64,000 bases of DNA from Bdellovibrionales bacterium RIFOXYC1_FULL_37_79. GTDB lineage: Bacteria > Bdellovibrionota > Bacteriovoracia > Bacteriovoracales > Bacteriovoracaceae. The notes beneath the pieces are model-generated. The model searched no databases. It was not told the DNA's origin and saw only the letters and a list, made by a program, of their open reading frames with translations. Shown in pieces: positions 19,401-27,994 of the stretch (its first letter is position 1; every line of letters begins with the position of its first letter). Where the stretch lies: positions 36,057 to 100,056 of the forward strand of contig MEQB01000052.1 in the NCBI GenBank assembly GCA_001770015.1, read 5' to 3'. A program made the translations under genes and the position numbers.

Positions 19401-21413
19401 GCCCGTTTTGGCAAAACGGTAAAAAATGTCAATAACGATACCACCAATCCTATGGATGATGTTCACGAGTTCGGACTGGGAGCACCGATTATTGGCAGAC
19501 CTTTAAAATATTTCGGAGACACTACTATTCCCTATGATGTGGAAGGAAATTTAACCAGCAATAATCTGGTTTCCCTGTGCCTGCCCGGCAGAGATCCCAG
19601 CATTAGAACGCTGGTGGATTCCCATCGGGCTGTCCCCGGTCTGGAATTTTCCGGAGATCAGGTTTTAGAAATAGGCATCACTCCTTCCAGTTCCACGGCT
19701 GCCTCCAATTATCTAAGCTCCTGTAGTATTTTAGATAAAAGTGGAAACTATTATTACAAGACAACCTCCCACTATACCGGCACCATTCCTTCCTTGAACA
19801 ACGCAACATTAGTGGCCTTATCGGGTGGACAGGCACTGCCCACCAATGCGCTTAAAACCTTTGAAGCCACCAACATGACGGGCAACGAAAATATCGTCAA
19901 GGATTTTACCTTGGAATCAATCAAAAGTATTACGCTGGAAGAAAACCGTTGTCTGCGCTCCCCAGGTTCCAGTTGTCATACCGATTTAGACTGTGCGCCT
20001 TCCTGGTATATGGCCAACAAACTCTCCGGTATCACGGCGGCTGATTATGCCTCTATCCTTAATAAATATGAGGTTGAGTTCTGGCAGCAGGAACTAGTGT
20101 GCTCGCAGGAATACGATCCGGAAAATAGTTTATTTAAACTTACCAATAATCGTTGCTGTCGAAAAACCAATCAACCGCTTTCCATCGGAACCTTGCATGG
20201 TGATGCCGGAAGCACTGACCCCACCGGCACCAATTTTGATCCAAGCGGTATTCCAGGTATTGTAGCTAACCTTGACAACTTTACTAGGTACAGCCGGATG
20301 AGCACTATCTACCATGAAATGCAAACTGAACCCAACAAATATCCCGTCCTGTCCACCGCTGTTATCAATCAATGCTCAAGTAGTTCATGCATGGACAAAG
20401 AAAATCTCAAAAATCAATTTTTCACCTTCAGCAAAACTGCTGAAAAAACCTGTTGCAGTGGTCATTTTATTCGCAATTTTCATACCGACAATGGTGGCGG
20501 GCACAACTGGTCTTATTCCAAAATGCAATCCATCAATAAATCCTCCTTCAACTGCTATAACTGGAGTGTCTGTTTGGGAAGCACTTGTGGCGATGATTTC
20601 ACCTGTGACCACACGGATCTGCCGGATGATGCCAACTGCCGGATGTATTCCACCAGGGATTCCCAGGCAGGCAAAATTTTTGATTGGCTGGGTACCTTGG
20701 AATTAACCGGCATCCCGCAAGTCATGATTAAATCCCGAACTCATCCAGATATTTTATGCCGGGTAAACCCGGAAGACCAAACTTTACCAGGCACCACCCC
20801 TCCGCCGGGAATTATCACCACTTCGGCCAATGCAGAAGAATACCAGGATGCTTCTAATCCTGCACTTAGATATCTGTCCTCTCTGGATAAAAATAATTTT
20901 GATAGCAATTTAAAACCAATTTTCTCTCCTGATTCCGTCAGCTGTTGTATCGCCGCCGGAGAAAAAGTCGAAGTGGGCACTGATAAAAATATCTGTTGTA
21001 CCGGATATATCAATCCCCAAACCAATCGCTGTGCCCTCCCGGATTTTGCCAATGTCAGCGTCTATCTCAATCGCTACGTTTCATCTCATGCCAAGGGATT
21101 GAACGATTCCAGTTTTGATGAATACACCGGTTATATCAAGGATCTCTCGGTCGTCAAAACCCTTGGTTGCAAGATTTGTGCATCCAGCAAACTTGCCACG
21201 GGAATTACCTTGAACAAGTTTAAAGTCCCCGGACACGAAAATAACAGTTATGAGATAAAAAGATTTTTATCCAGCAACAACGCTAAAACCGATAACTACA
21301 TAGGTCTGGCAGGACTTTATGATGCAGGTCTGCGCTGGAATACTCACGTTTATTGCTATCCCGAAGATGGTGGTGAAAACCCCGCCTATTTATCAGTTAT
21401 AGAGTGTGAGTAA
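16437..21413 (+). CDS. Giant cysteine-rich surface lipoprotein, paralogue 1
   Basis: The 1658-residue protein starts at TTG 16437, with AAGGAG eight bases upstream. A lipobox (L-A-S-C, Cys26) with no Asp at +2 predicts an outer-membrane lipoprotein. After a Lys/Thr/Ser linker come a conserved beta domain (about 50-110), a Cys cluster (GYDCCSMNQC, ~235), a PTPTPT linker, and a long region with blocks GRSCYVPATMIPWSH (~740), GSVIGSFDGVKWFAIG, CNTDKDC (~868), CHTDLDC (~1180), KTCCSGHFIR (~1337) and ICCTGY (~1520). All these blocks recur in the 36.9-43 kb gene in the same order, so the two are paralogues. The many Cys pairs imply a disulphide-stabilised extracellular protein. No enzyme motif is seen. 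An adhesin or surface-structure role is only a guess. The 3' end overlaps uppP by 21 bases. Confidence 0.85.
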   Translation: MPKNNCLLNITRYLVCVLMATQLASCISSGGPNKKSKTTTNSTKPNSPVFESTDYVRFVYHDTNYNAVLPISVSMIDTIYLQGKSVHNFIDNGNASTVLCLVTHYETTMVSNKILISALRPANFLNQNSNTRENYFFFSPSDTTANQYFCKKTGLINAMNIKYPGHNIAYSPSEMQMISTTSITSNYFAIHAEGGSIITQMEVNHLSLKINAGPDPTDQNTFSCVTTTECKNKGYDCCSMNQCIKDNTLKDGVNTSSNEYIQAILDIQQNQATFKDYPNFFHVCGNEVEATPTPTPTVNPEEENTLWLQKLKHLYECTTPLEGEMSICTVTHPNAQTGVFYSTTNDDRNFRTTLPADSLMPTHSVVEIIYAGTTLFTKGEIYNPTNGKYTIGQGNDTLIDPVVVSLTNVQPGSNPPDLDLLLRYKVDGSCEQINSMISKCKKYYIQGQNSNPTRVDDHPTGTDLFYLPSYADISKSVVVEVDGITKIRNIHWQLINSSPAHIQFIGTGQQVFDTQSVIITYYVSNSTLSNVLQAKQTALEEIDKMCNCGGKNNCSLTPVITTNLGVESISNYKCVYPENNSLPVPLQQIVYLNPKTVPVRLFDKQGVSKKEATYEVSQEGSLFKYYKDNLLKPNNLFDVSGNYKDDIYIGFNEIYGSLSYLTDSAKPALEIRVVKNKTYDIFVDAGVFSSCYFCGSDYYSNLAKLFPSNFSTWGGGYTPDPSQTSRIKTNVHRADDSHFGRSCYVPATMIPWSHRASSDRQEQRQRRLATQHFLFANGYNRDWYGFDYGSVIGSFDGVKWFAIGNERRIRAEGNKLFLAVNAYFGDLTLANQVPFQVTVQDSITTINTGELISSDFENAGAECQKYHVCNTDKDCVTQLGWNYACETISGISTSWPIFDENALELPDQSQTIMLTQIIKNLTGGSKRCVYRGRGAPCHTNYHSIFNSSTGGTVSYDGTKTIGLHSCVPNSYCQNFRNTVEEEKFNNKIARFGKTVKNVNNDTTNPMDDVHEFGLGAPIIGRPLKYFGDTTIPYDVEGNLTSNNLVSLCLPGRDPSIRTLVDSHRAVPGLEFSGDQVLEIGITPSSSTAASNYLSSCSILDKSGNYYYKTTSHYTGTIPSLNNATLVALSGGQALPTNALKTFEATNMTGNENIVKDFTLESIKSITLEENRCLRSPGSSCHTDLDCAPSWYMANKLSGITAADYASILNKYEVEFWQQELVCSQEYDPENSLFKLTNNRCCRKTNQPLSIGTLHGDAGSTDPTGTNFDPSGIPGIVANLDNFTRYSRMSTIYHEMQTEPNKYPVLSTAVINQCSSSSCMDKENLKNQFFTFSKTAEKTCCSGHFIRNFHTDNGGGHNWSYSKMQSINKSSFNCYNWSVCLGSTCGDDFTCDHTDLPDDANCRMYSTRDSQAGKIFDWLGTLELTGIPQVMIKSRTHPDILCRVNPEDQTLPGTTPPPGIITTSANAEEYQDASNPALRYLSSLDKNNFDSNLKPIFSPDSVSCCIAAGEKVEVGTDKNICCTGYINPQTNRCALPDFANVSVYLNRYVSSHAKGLNDSSFDEYTGYIKDLSVVKTLGCKICASSKLATGITLNKFKVPGHENNSYEIKRFLSSNNAKTDNYIGLAGLYDAGLRWNTHVYCYPEDGGENPAYLSVIECE

Positions 21414-22193
21414 AATAATCAAGGCCAGGATAATACGATAAAGGGTGAATCCCCCGAAGCCAATTCTGTTAATCGTCGATATAAAAAAATGAATGGCCAG
21501 TATCCCGGTTACAAAAGAGACTCCGGTTCCTATCAGACAATTAATAAAATCAATGGTGGGTGATTCCATCAGTTCGGGAAGCTTGAAAAAAAATCCCCCC
21601 CAAATAACCGGCAGTGATAACAAGAAGGAAAAGCGTGAGCTTTGTTGCCTACTGAGCGCAAAAAAGCGACAGGCGGTGATGGTGATACCCGAGCGGCTCA
21701 CCCCCGGAAAAATGGCCAACGCCTGCATGAGCCCGATAAAAAAAGAAGCCTTCCACATAATCACTTGATCTATTTTTTGTTCACAGTTTTTGCCATATAC
21801 TTTATCCACTCCCCACATTAAAAGGCCAAACACCACCAGATTGATCGCAATCACCAGAGGGGATCTACCAAAATCAAAGGCAATTTTTTTTAAAAACAAG
21901 ATAGCAATAAAACTGATCATCGTGGCAAAGAGTAGATTGACCACCTGAGGATCTCTTTTCTTTTTAAGTTTGAAAAAATCACCAAACCCGAGAGTTAAGG
22001 CCCACAACTCCCTTTTGAAATAAATCATTACCGCCAGTGCGGTACCAACATGCATGGACAAATCAAAAGAAACCCCGGGGTCACTAATCTTTAGAACCTG
22101 GGGAAGCAGCGCCAGATGCCCGCTGGAACTGACCGGCAAAAACTCGGTCACCCCCTGAATCACACCATATAGAATTGAACTTAGATAATCCAT
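21393..22193 (-). CDS. uppP: Undecaprenyl-diphosphate phosphatase
   Basis: Integral inner-membrane enzyme that dephosphorylates undecaprenyl pyrophosphate, recycling the lipid carrier for peptidoglycan and surface polysaccharide; overproduction confers bacitracin resistance. The 266-residue length is typical. The two signature loops are present: GVTEFLPVSSSGHL near the N-terminus and FPGVSRSGITITACRF around residue 160. Eight or so hydrophobic segments are visible. It starts one base after the stop of the RDD-family gene, so the two are co-transcribed and probably translationally coupled. Confidence 0.95.
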   Translation of the reverse strand: MDYLSSILYGVIQGVTEFLPVSSSGHLALLPQVLKISDPGVSFDLSMHVGTALAVMIYFKRELWALTLGFGDFFKLKKKRDPQVVNLLFATMISFIAILFLKKIAFDFGRSPLVIAINLVVFGLLMWGVDKVYGKNCEQKIDQVIMWKASFFIGLMQALAIFPGVSRSGITITACRFFALSRQQSSRFSFLLSLPVIWGGFFFKLPELMESPTIDFINCLIGTGVSFVTGILAIHFFISTINRIGFGGFTLYRIILALIILLTLYN

Positions 22194-22194
22194 T

Positions 22195-23871
22195 TTATTT
22201 AAAATACTCCTTATTGTTAACAGTCAAGGCCAGCTTGATACTGTTCATTTTGCGTATAAACTCCTCGCTATAATAGGAAGCTTCTTTCATATTTTTGACC
22301 GAGATAACGCTTTCATATCTAGAAAGGACGACTTCCAACAATTTAATCAGATCCCCATCTTCCCAATTAAGGGCATTTCTCGAAAGACTTTTAAAATAAT
22401 CGACGACATATTCCTCCAGCAGTTTTTTATCATTATCTCCCACATCCCGGGTCGCAAAGTAGTCTAAAATAACCACGGGAGTGAACTCTTCCATTATTTT
22501 AGGAAATTCAAAAATATCCTCGTAGTCCATATACCACACAATACTGGACCAAAACAGGTCCTTGAAATTTTCCCAACTAACCAGGGAATTGGGTTGATCG
22601 CTATAATTAAACTCCAAGACCATCGCATTCTCAGTGTCCATCGGTATCAAGGTTTCAAACTTATTTTGTCTTTGACCGTCCGTAAAATTAAACGTCTGAT
22701 TAAATCTCAAGAATTCATAATTTCCTATTTTTTCAAAAGTCACCGAAGGGGTTATCCCTTCTGGAATAATCTGGGAAATTTTATGTTTGATTTGCACATA
22801 CCCGTTGATGAAAGGGCCGTTGTGAAAAGCATGTTCATAAATATTGCCGACATTAATTTTCAGAGAGTCTTGCAAAAGATTTTTGATTTCAAATTTAAGC
22901 TTTTCAGAAAAAAAAGTGGTCTTGCCGTATTTAGGATCAAAACTTTTCGCTTTAAACGACTCATCCGATTTTTTAAAGGCCTTGGATAACACCGGATATT
23001 TCATCGCAAAAAGCGGATTTCCTTTTTTGCCAAAAGACAAAAGCTTGAAAAGCGAAATGCGCTTTTTCACTTTCAAGATGCCAAAGGTTTTATAAGTCCG
23101 GTCATAAATAAGTAAACTGGGATATATTTTTCTAGCATCCCCGTTTGCTACAATTTCAAAATTGGGAAGCAAAATAAATCTCTCATCTTTCAAAGAGGAA
23201 AACGCATCAAATTTAAAATGATTGGAGGAAAAATGTTTAAAACTGTCAAAATCATCATCCTTGGAGATTTTCTTTGCGCTCGGTTCCTCTTTATAAATAA
23301 CTTTAAAATCATTAATAATGGTCAAATTAAAAAAGAGTGGTGCCACAAAGGCCAGTCCCATGATAAAAAGTAAAAAAAAGGGAGTAATCGCATAAGTATA
23401 TATCCCCCATCCTTTTACAATTTTAGTAAACGATAATCTTTCCTTCAAAGTCGGCGTTCCCCACAAAGGGGGCAGATCAAAAATAACCAAGGGAGTAAAG
23501 CCAAGCTCCAAAACGCATCTAAAAACTCCCCCCAGTCTGTTCCAGATAAATCCCTTGCCTCCTCGTAACCCCAAAAACCACTGCGAAAAACTGACTCCAA
23601 AAATAAATGTTGAATAAATTCGAAGCATAATATAGAGAGCGTAAATCATCACCAAACTGATCACGGAATCCCAGAACCATCCATTGACCAGCTCGAAATA
23701 AGGTAACGTCTTTAAGACTTGCAAAACCTGATTGGTGATACCCACATAAGCTTTAAAACTTTGCGCATAAAAATGAATCGTGTAAGCAAATACCATGTCC
23801 CCTAAAAGAGCGATAAAGCGAACCAGGCCCCCTGCTACAAAATCATCCACCCGTTTGATTTTGTTTCCCAT
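22195..23871 (-). CDS. RDD-family membrane protein with a large soluble domain
   Basis: The protein of about 558 residues starts at ATG 23871, where AAGGAGAGG lies close upstream; the reading frame extends to 23904 without a ribosome site. The first ~200 residues hold several membrane segments with RDD-family features (RFIALLGDMVFAY, GVSFSQWFLGLRGGKGF, then TTPL/ITPFFLLFIMG-type helices). The rest, from about residue 200, is a hydrophilic domain of about 350 residues with no recognised fold. RDD proteins are poorly understood; some are linked to transport or Na+/H+ exchange. Here the large domain is most of the protein, which is unusual. It is upstream of and coupled to uppP, suggesting an envelope role. 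Confidence 0.7.
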   Translation of the reverse strand: MGNKIKRVDDFVAGGLVRFIALLGDMVFAYTIHFYAQSFKAYVGITNQVLQVLKTLPYFELVNGWFWDSVISLVMIYALYIMLRIYSTFIFGVSFSQWFLGLRGGKGFIWNRLGGVFRCVLELGFTPLVIFDLPPLWGTPTLKERLSFTKIVKGWGIYTYAITPFFLLFIMGLAFVAPLFFNLTIINDFKVIYKEEPSAKKISKDDDFDSFKHFSSNHFKFDAFSSLKDERFILLPNFEIVANGDARKIYPSLLIYDRTYKTFGILKVKKRISLFKLLSFGKKGNPLFAMKYPVLSKAFKKSDESFKAKSFDPKYGKTTFFSEKLKFEIKNLLQDSLKINVGNIYEHAFHNGPFINGYVQIKHKISQIIPEGITPSVTFEKIGNYEFLRFNQTFNFTDGQRQNKFETLIPMDTENAMVLEFNYSDQPNSLVSWENFKDLFWSSIVWYMDYEDIFEFPKIMEEFTPVVILDYFATRDVGDNDKKLLEEYVVDYFKSLSRNALNWEDGDLIKLLEVVLSRYESVISVKNMKEASYYSEEFIRKMNSIKLALTVNNKEYFK

Positions 23872-24022
23872 GTTCCTCTCCTTGATAAATTGCCCATTTT
23901 TCAAGGCATTTATTGCTTAAGCTTCCAAATCATTTCGATATTTTTATTCATTTTTATTATATCATTTTAGTCCAATTATCCCATAGTTAGCATCAATCGA
24001 AAAATTTTAATTCAAATTTTCA

Positions 24023-24055
24023 AAAAATACTACCCCGATACTTTCGCTCGGGTAT
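24023..24055 (-). terminator. Terminator-like hairpin upstream of the RDD gene
   Basis: On the minus strand, a stem of TACCCGA with TCGGGGTA (one unpaired base, nine-base loop) is followed by TATTTTTT. It lies about 150 bases upstream of the RDD gene start and within 100 bases of the start of the divergent coiled-coil gene. It could block antisense transcripts or act as an attenuator. No plus-strand T run follows. Confidence 0.3.
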
Positions 24056-24152
24056 TAAAATAAACATTAATCAAAGATATCAACTAATGCTTATAAAATA
24101 AAACTCCTAACTGCCGAAAAGCAGGTGAATGAGAGTAAACAGAGGTAGCTTC

Positions 24153-27100
24153 GTGAAACCAATTAACGTGAAACCAATTAAAATGATTAAAAGCTGTGTG
24201 AGAGTGGCCACAACCTATACAGTGTTGCTGAGTTTGATCATTTATCCGATGGAAATTTTTTCACTGGATGGTGATACCACACGCACCATCGGTGGCATCA
24301 TCAATCAGTTTGGCCAGCAAATGCAACGACTGCAGTCCATGCAATACGATAATCAGGCCCAAATGGCATCACTGGCCCGTGCCCAGCAGCTGATAGCAGC
24401 CAGTGCCCCTTCCACGGTCATCTCTTCTCGTTACTTTCCAGGCTGTGCTCTACCCCCCGATAATCAACTACCTCCACCCAATGTTTGTGAAAATTTGCAA
24501 ACCCAGGCAGATATCATCTTGGCCCAACAAATGACCTATCTAGGCCAGCAACAAACCATCTTTCTTGATATTATGTTAAATGGCACGGGTGATTCCTCTC
24601 CCAACAACGCCGGGATTGCCTGCATGGAAGAAGCCTTGAATCGCCACGCCCAACTCTTTACCAGCAAAGTCAATTCGCTGGAAGGTTATCGGACTAAGTA
24701 CAATAAGGAAAAACAGATTCTTAAAAAAAACCTGCAACCACTTTTAGACAAGATGGGTGATCTTCACTACGAAGTAGCCGGTGGTGATCCCAAAAATGCC
24801 AAACAAAAAAGTGTCAACTTGGCAAAACTTTTTACCGGCACTGCCTGTCAAGGCATAGTTGATGACGCTCACTACATCAATAAGAAAGGAATTCGAGGCG
24901 TCAGGGATGCCCTGACCACGCCCACTGAAGGCTCTAATGGAAAGAGCCTCTACGGAAATGCTTCCAACATATTATCCGATAAAGATAAATTAAAGGCCCA
25001 GGTGGAAATCCAAATTGAAAGACTGGTAAAACATGTCAACACTTATGGCCCCGGCGAGTTTGATATTAAGGACGGTTATCTGGATCGGGGGGGAGAAACA
25101 GCGTTTTACGAAATGGGCCTTGCGGTCGTACGCCAACAAGAAATTTTAACCAAACGCCATAAACAAATTAAAGATCAACTGGCAAAAGATTTTCCAGGCT
25201 ATGAACTGCCTCCCCTTGATCGTCACTTCTATACCAATATAGACAGGTTTGCCGAAGAAGCGGCTGATTATTTTAGAAAAAAAATGGTACATGATTGTGT
25301 AACCATGAAAGATACCACCGGAGTGGGCCTTACCAACGACCAAGTGATTTCGATGCTTAGTTCACCAAGACTGTCCAATGGATATGTTACCGTGGAAAGC
25401 TATAAAGCAAAACTTAAGGCCATTCTCGATCAGCCCTCCTTTATCGAGGATAAATTAAATGCGATAAAAGAGTTGGACAAGGCCGTAGGTCTTGACGTTG
25501 AAATGGCCGGTAAATTTAGCTTTTTGCCTGCCAATTCGCCTAAAAGCCCTTATGTGGTTTACAAGGCCCTGGTGGACATGTGTACTAAATCTCGCGGGCC
25601 ACTAGAAGGCACCAACGCCTTTTCCGCCAAATCAGGGGCCCGTGATGCCAGAAGCGGTATGGAGAAAGTTGAGGAAGGGAAACGATTGGTAGCGGAAATT
25701 AAACAATTAGGTGCCCGTTTTACATCCGATCTGGCCAAAGAAATCAGGGAACGCACGCTCAGTTGTGGCGGGGGTATTACCCAAACATCTGCCAGTTGCA
25801 ATACCAAAACACTAACTCCACAAGAAAAGGGATTTTGTCTGGATAACGCCGTTAAGTGTGCCACCCGGGTCAAATCTTGCCAGGCCCTGACGCAAAAACA
25901 TATCGAGGATCGCGTCACTCAGATAAAACAAATCGCTGGTACCTATAATCAAAATGTCCTCGCCTTCACTGCTGAAACAGAAAGATCACTCAATGTTTTG
26001 AAAACTCAAGTTTTCCAAGACATGGCCACCTTTGCTGCCCAGTTTTCCGAAGTCAACATTCCTCTTCCGGAGGATCTCTTTGTAAAACTTCCCGAAAGTA
26101 TCATGAGTCCTTACGATGTGGACCTCCTTGGCAGCGTCGTTGGAAGAGATAAATTCTCCTTTATGGATGATCTCTCGGATAATATAGGCAAACTCATTGG
26201 GACCATCCAAGGAGTCAATAATGATATTCAAAAAATTGGTCAGCCGGGCGGATATGTCGAAAAAACCAAAAAGAAATTAAAAGAAAATCAACGCAAGTGG
26301 GATGACTTTAGAACTCTTTGCTCGGATAAAATAGCCGAAATTCAGATGAATCAAAAGCAAATGCAAGAAGATGCGATGAGAAAACAGCAGGAACAACAAA
26401 AGCAAATGTTGGAGGAGTTAAATGATAAAGAGCTCTATTGTACCAAGTATCACAGTCTGAACCGGTCCCATCCTGGCCCTGGATGTGATCAGGAGATTCA
26501 ATCTTTGATTGATGGATTTGATGACGTTGCCATTGCCCTAAGGGCAGAATCCGATCAGATCCTATTTAACTTAAACTCATACAAAGTCATTTGCGATAAA
26601 ATCAATAATGAGGAAAGAAGTGACGAGGAAGAAAAAATAAGACAGATCAGTCTTCCCAAACTATGTTTCAAAACCAATTATAACTTTGAGGCCTTGAAAA
26701 AAAGTCTCATCAAGGATCTGATTTCCCAGGCACCTGAAAGTATCAGTCAGGATGAAATTTTAGATTACCTCAGCGACGTTATGGCTGAACCCGATGAAAA
26801 AAAGGCCGATAAACCGGAGAAAGGTGAGGCAGGGAAAGGCGGAAAGACTAAAGATAAGACCAAAAAATTGTTTGCTAGTTTCAAAAAAATAAAAGATAAA
26901 AATAGTGACGATGACGATGAAGATATCGACGACTTTTTATCCACGGGAGAACACTATTTCGACCAAAAACTGAAAGGCCTCAAACAGTTCTTAAAACAGG
27001 CCCAGAATTATTCTAACAATCCCAAGTCGATGAGTTCCGTGCAATTTCATACGGACGAAATCAACAACTTTGGTGTCGCAGAAGAGATCTCAAATGCAAA

Positions 27101-27983
27101 AATTGAAGAAGACTTAAAGGCCTTGCAAAAACTCATTGATCATCTGGCCTACAGCGAGGATAAGACACTTACTGAGCTCAAACTTGAAAGACAGGCCATA
27201 AATGCCAAAATAAAACGGGTCGAACCCATCTCAGCTGATACGATTACATCTCCGACAGAAGCAGCTGCTACTGTGGAAGCCAGTAAAAAAGAACTCCAGA
27301 TAGTCCAGGATAAGATCATAAAACATCTCGGGCACACCCCCGATTGGTCAACCTTTGATCAAAATGCTGCTCCCGCTAGCCAGCGTGACCAGAAGATTAA
27401 AACTTTAATGAAGGAAGCCATGGATGAATCCAAGGACATAGATAAAGGTAAACTGGATACCAAATTGAATTCGATTGCCAAAGCTTTGGAGAATGATGAT
27501 CTCAATCCAGAGATTCATGAAGCAGCTAAAGCACTGGCAGCAAACGTCAAAAAGCGCAAGGACAATAAACCCAGCCTCGACGATCAAAAAGAGGCCAAAG
27601 AGAAATTTGTTGAAGAACTTAATAAAGAGGAAACAGATGCTTGCGCCATCCTACAAAGAGAAATTGTCGTGGATCTGGCCAAAACTTGTCTTAAAAAAGA
27701 AAAAGAACCCTTGTCTTGCTACAAGGAAAAAGAACAGGAGGCCTTCCTGGACGGGGACGGTGAATCGCTAGCTTCCAGAAATCTTAGCTATCAATTACAA
27801 GAATATATGAAACTTCCACTGGACTCTCCTTACTCTGAAAAATGGGAAGGTATGGGCGAACTATTAGACGGAACGTGTAATAGCGAAAACGATATGCAAA
27901 GAGGTTATTGGGGCGACTCGCAAAGAAACAATGACCCCTTTGAGCAAATGAATCAATGGGCCGCACCGATTCAAGGAAGGTAG
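24153..27983 (+). CDS. Large secreted coiled-coil protein, unknown
   Basis: About 1276 residues. The GTG at 24153 has AGAGG seven bases upstream and is preferred; an ATG at 24129 in the same frame would add eight residues. The first codons lie in a 14-bp direct repeat (24153-24166 and 24168-24181), giving VKPIN-VKPIK. A signal peptide follows (VATTYTVLLSLIIYPMEIFS). Long Gln/Lys/Glu-rich helices dominate (for example QMNQKQMQEDAMRKQQEQQK, ~740), with an acidic low-complexity patch (DDDDEDIDDF). Cysteines are scattered, including a cluster near 540-590 (LSCGGG...CNTKT...GFCLDNAVKC). No catalytic motif is seen. It heads a three-gene operon with a metallopeptidase-like lipoprotein and a small anchored protein, suggesting an exported complex. 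Confidence 0.75.
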   Translation: MKPINVKPIKMIKSCVRVATTYTVLLSLIIYPMEIFSLDGDTTRTIGGIINQFGQQMQRLQSMQYDNQAQMASLARAQQLIAASAPSTVISSRYFPGCALPPDNQLPPPNVCENLQTQADIILAQQMTYLGQQQTIFLDIMLNGTGDSSPNNAGIACMEEALNRHAQLFTSKVNSLEGYRTKYNKEKQILKKNLQPLLDKMGDLHYEVAGGDPKNAKQKSVNLAKLFTGTACQGIVDDAHYINKKGIRGVRDALTTPTEGSNGKSLYGNASNILSDKDKLKAQVEIQIERLVKHVNTYGPGEFDIKDGYLDRGGETAFYEMGLAVVRQQEILTKRHKQIKDQLAKDFPGYELPPLDRHFYTNIDRFAEEAADYFRKKMVHDCVTMKDTTGVGLTNDQVISMLSSPRLSNGYVTVESYKAKLKAILDQPSFIEDKLNAIKELDKAVGLDVEMAGKFSFLPANSPKSPYVVYKALVDMCTKSRGPLEGTNAFSAKSGARDARSGMEKVEEGKRLVAEIKQLGARFTSDLAKEIRERTLSCGGGITQTSASCNTKTLTPQEKGFCLDNAVKCATRVKSCQALTQKHIEDRVTQIKQIAGTYNQNVLAFTAETERSLNVLKTQVFQDMATFAAQFSEVNIPLPEDLFVKLPESIMSPYDVDLLGSVVGRDKFSFMDDLSDNIGKLIGTIQGVNNDIQKIGQPGGYVEKTKKKLKENQRKWDDFRTLCSDKIAEIQMNQKQMQEDAMRKQQEQQKQMLEELNDKELYCTKYHSLNRSHPGPGCDQEIQSLIDGFDDVAIALRAESDQILFNLNSYKVICDKINNEERSDEEEKIRQISLPKLCFKTNYNFEALKKSLIKDLISQAPESISQDEILDYLSDVMAEPDEKKADKPEKGEAGKGGKTKDKTKKLFASFKKIKDKNSDDDDEDIDDFLSTGEHYFDQKLKGLKQFLKQAQNYSNNPKSMSSVQFHTDEINNFGVAEEISNAKIEEDLKALQKLIDHLAYSEDKTLTELKLERQAINAKIKRVEPISADTITSPTEAAATVEASKKELQIVQDKIIKHLGHTPDWSTFDQNAAPASQRDQKIKTLMKEAMDESKDIDKGKLDTKLNSIAKALENDDLNPEIHEAAKALAANVKKRKDNKPSLDDQKEAKEKFVEELNKEETDACAILQREIVVDLAKTCLKKEKEPLSCYKEKEQEAFLDGDGESLASRNLSYQLQEYMKLPLDSPYSEKWEGMGELLDGTCNSENDMQRGYWGDSQRNNDPFEQMNQWAAPIQGR

Positions 27984-27994
27984 TAATTTTTTTT

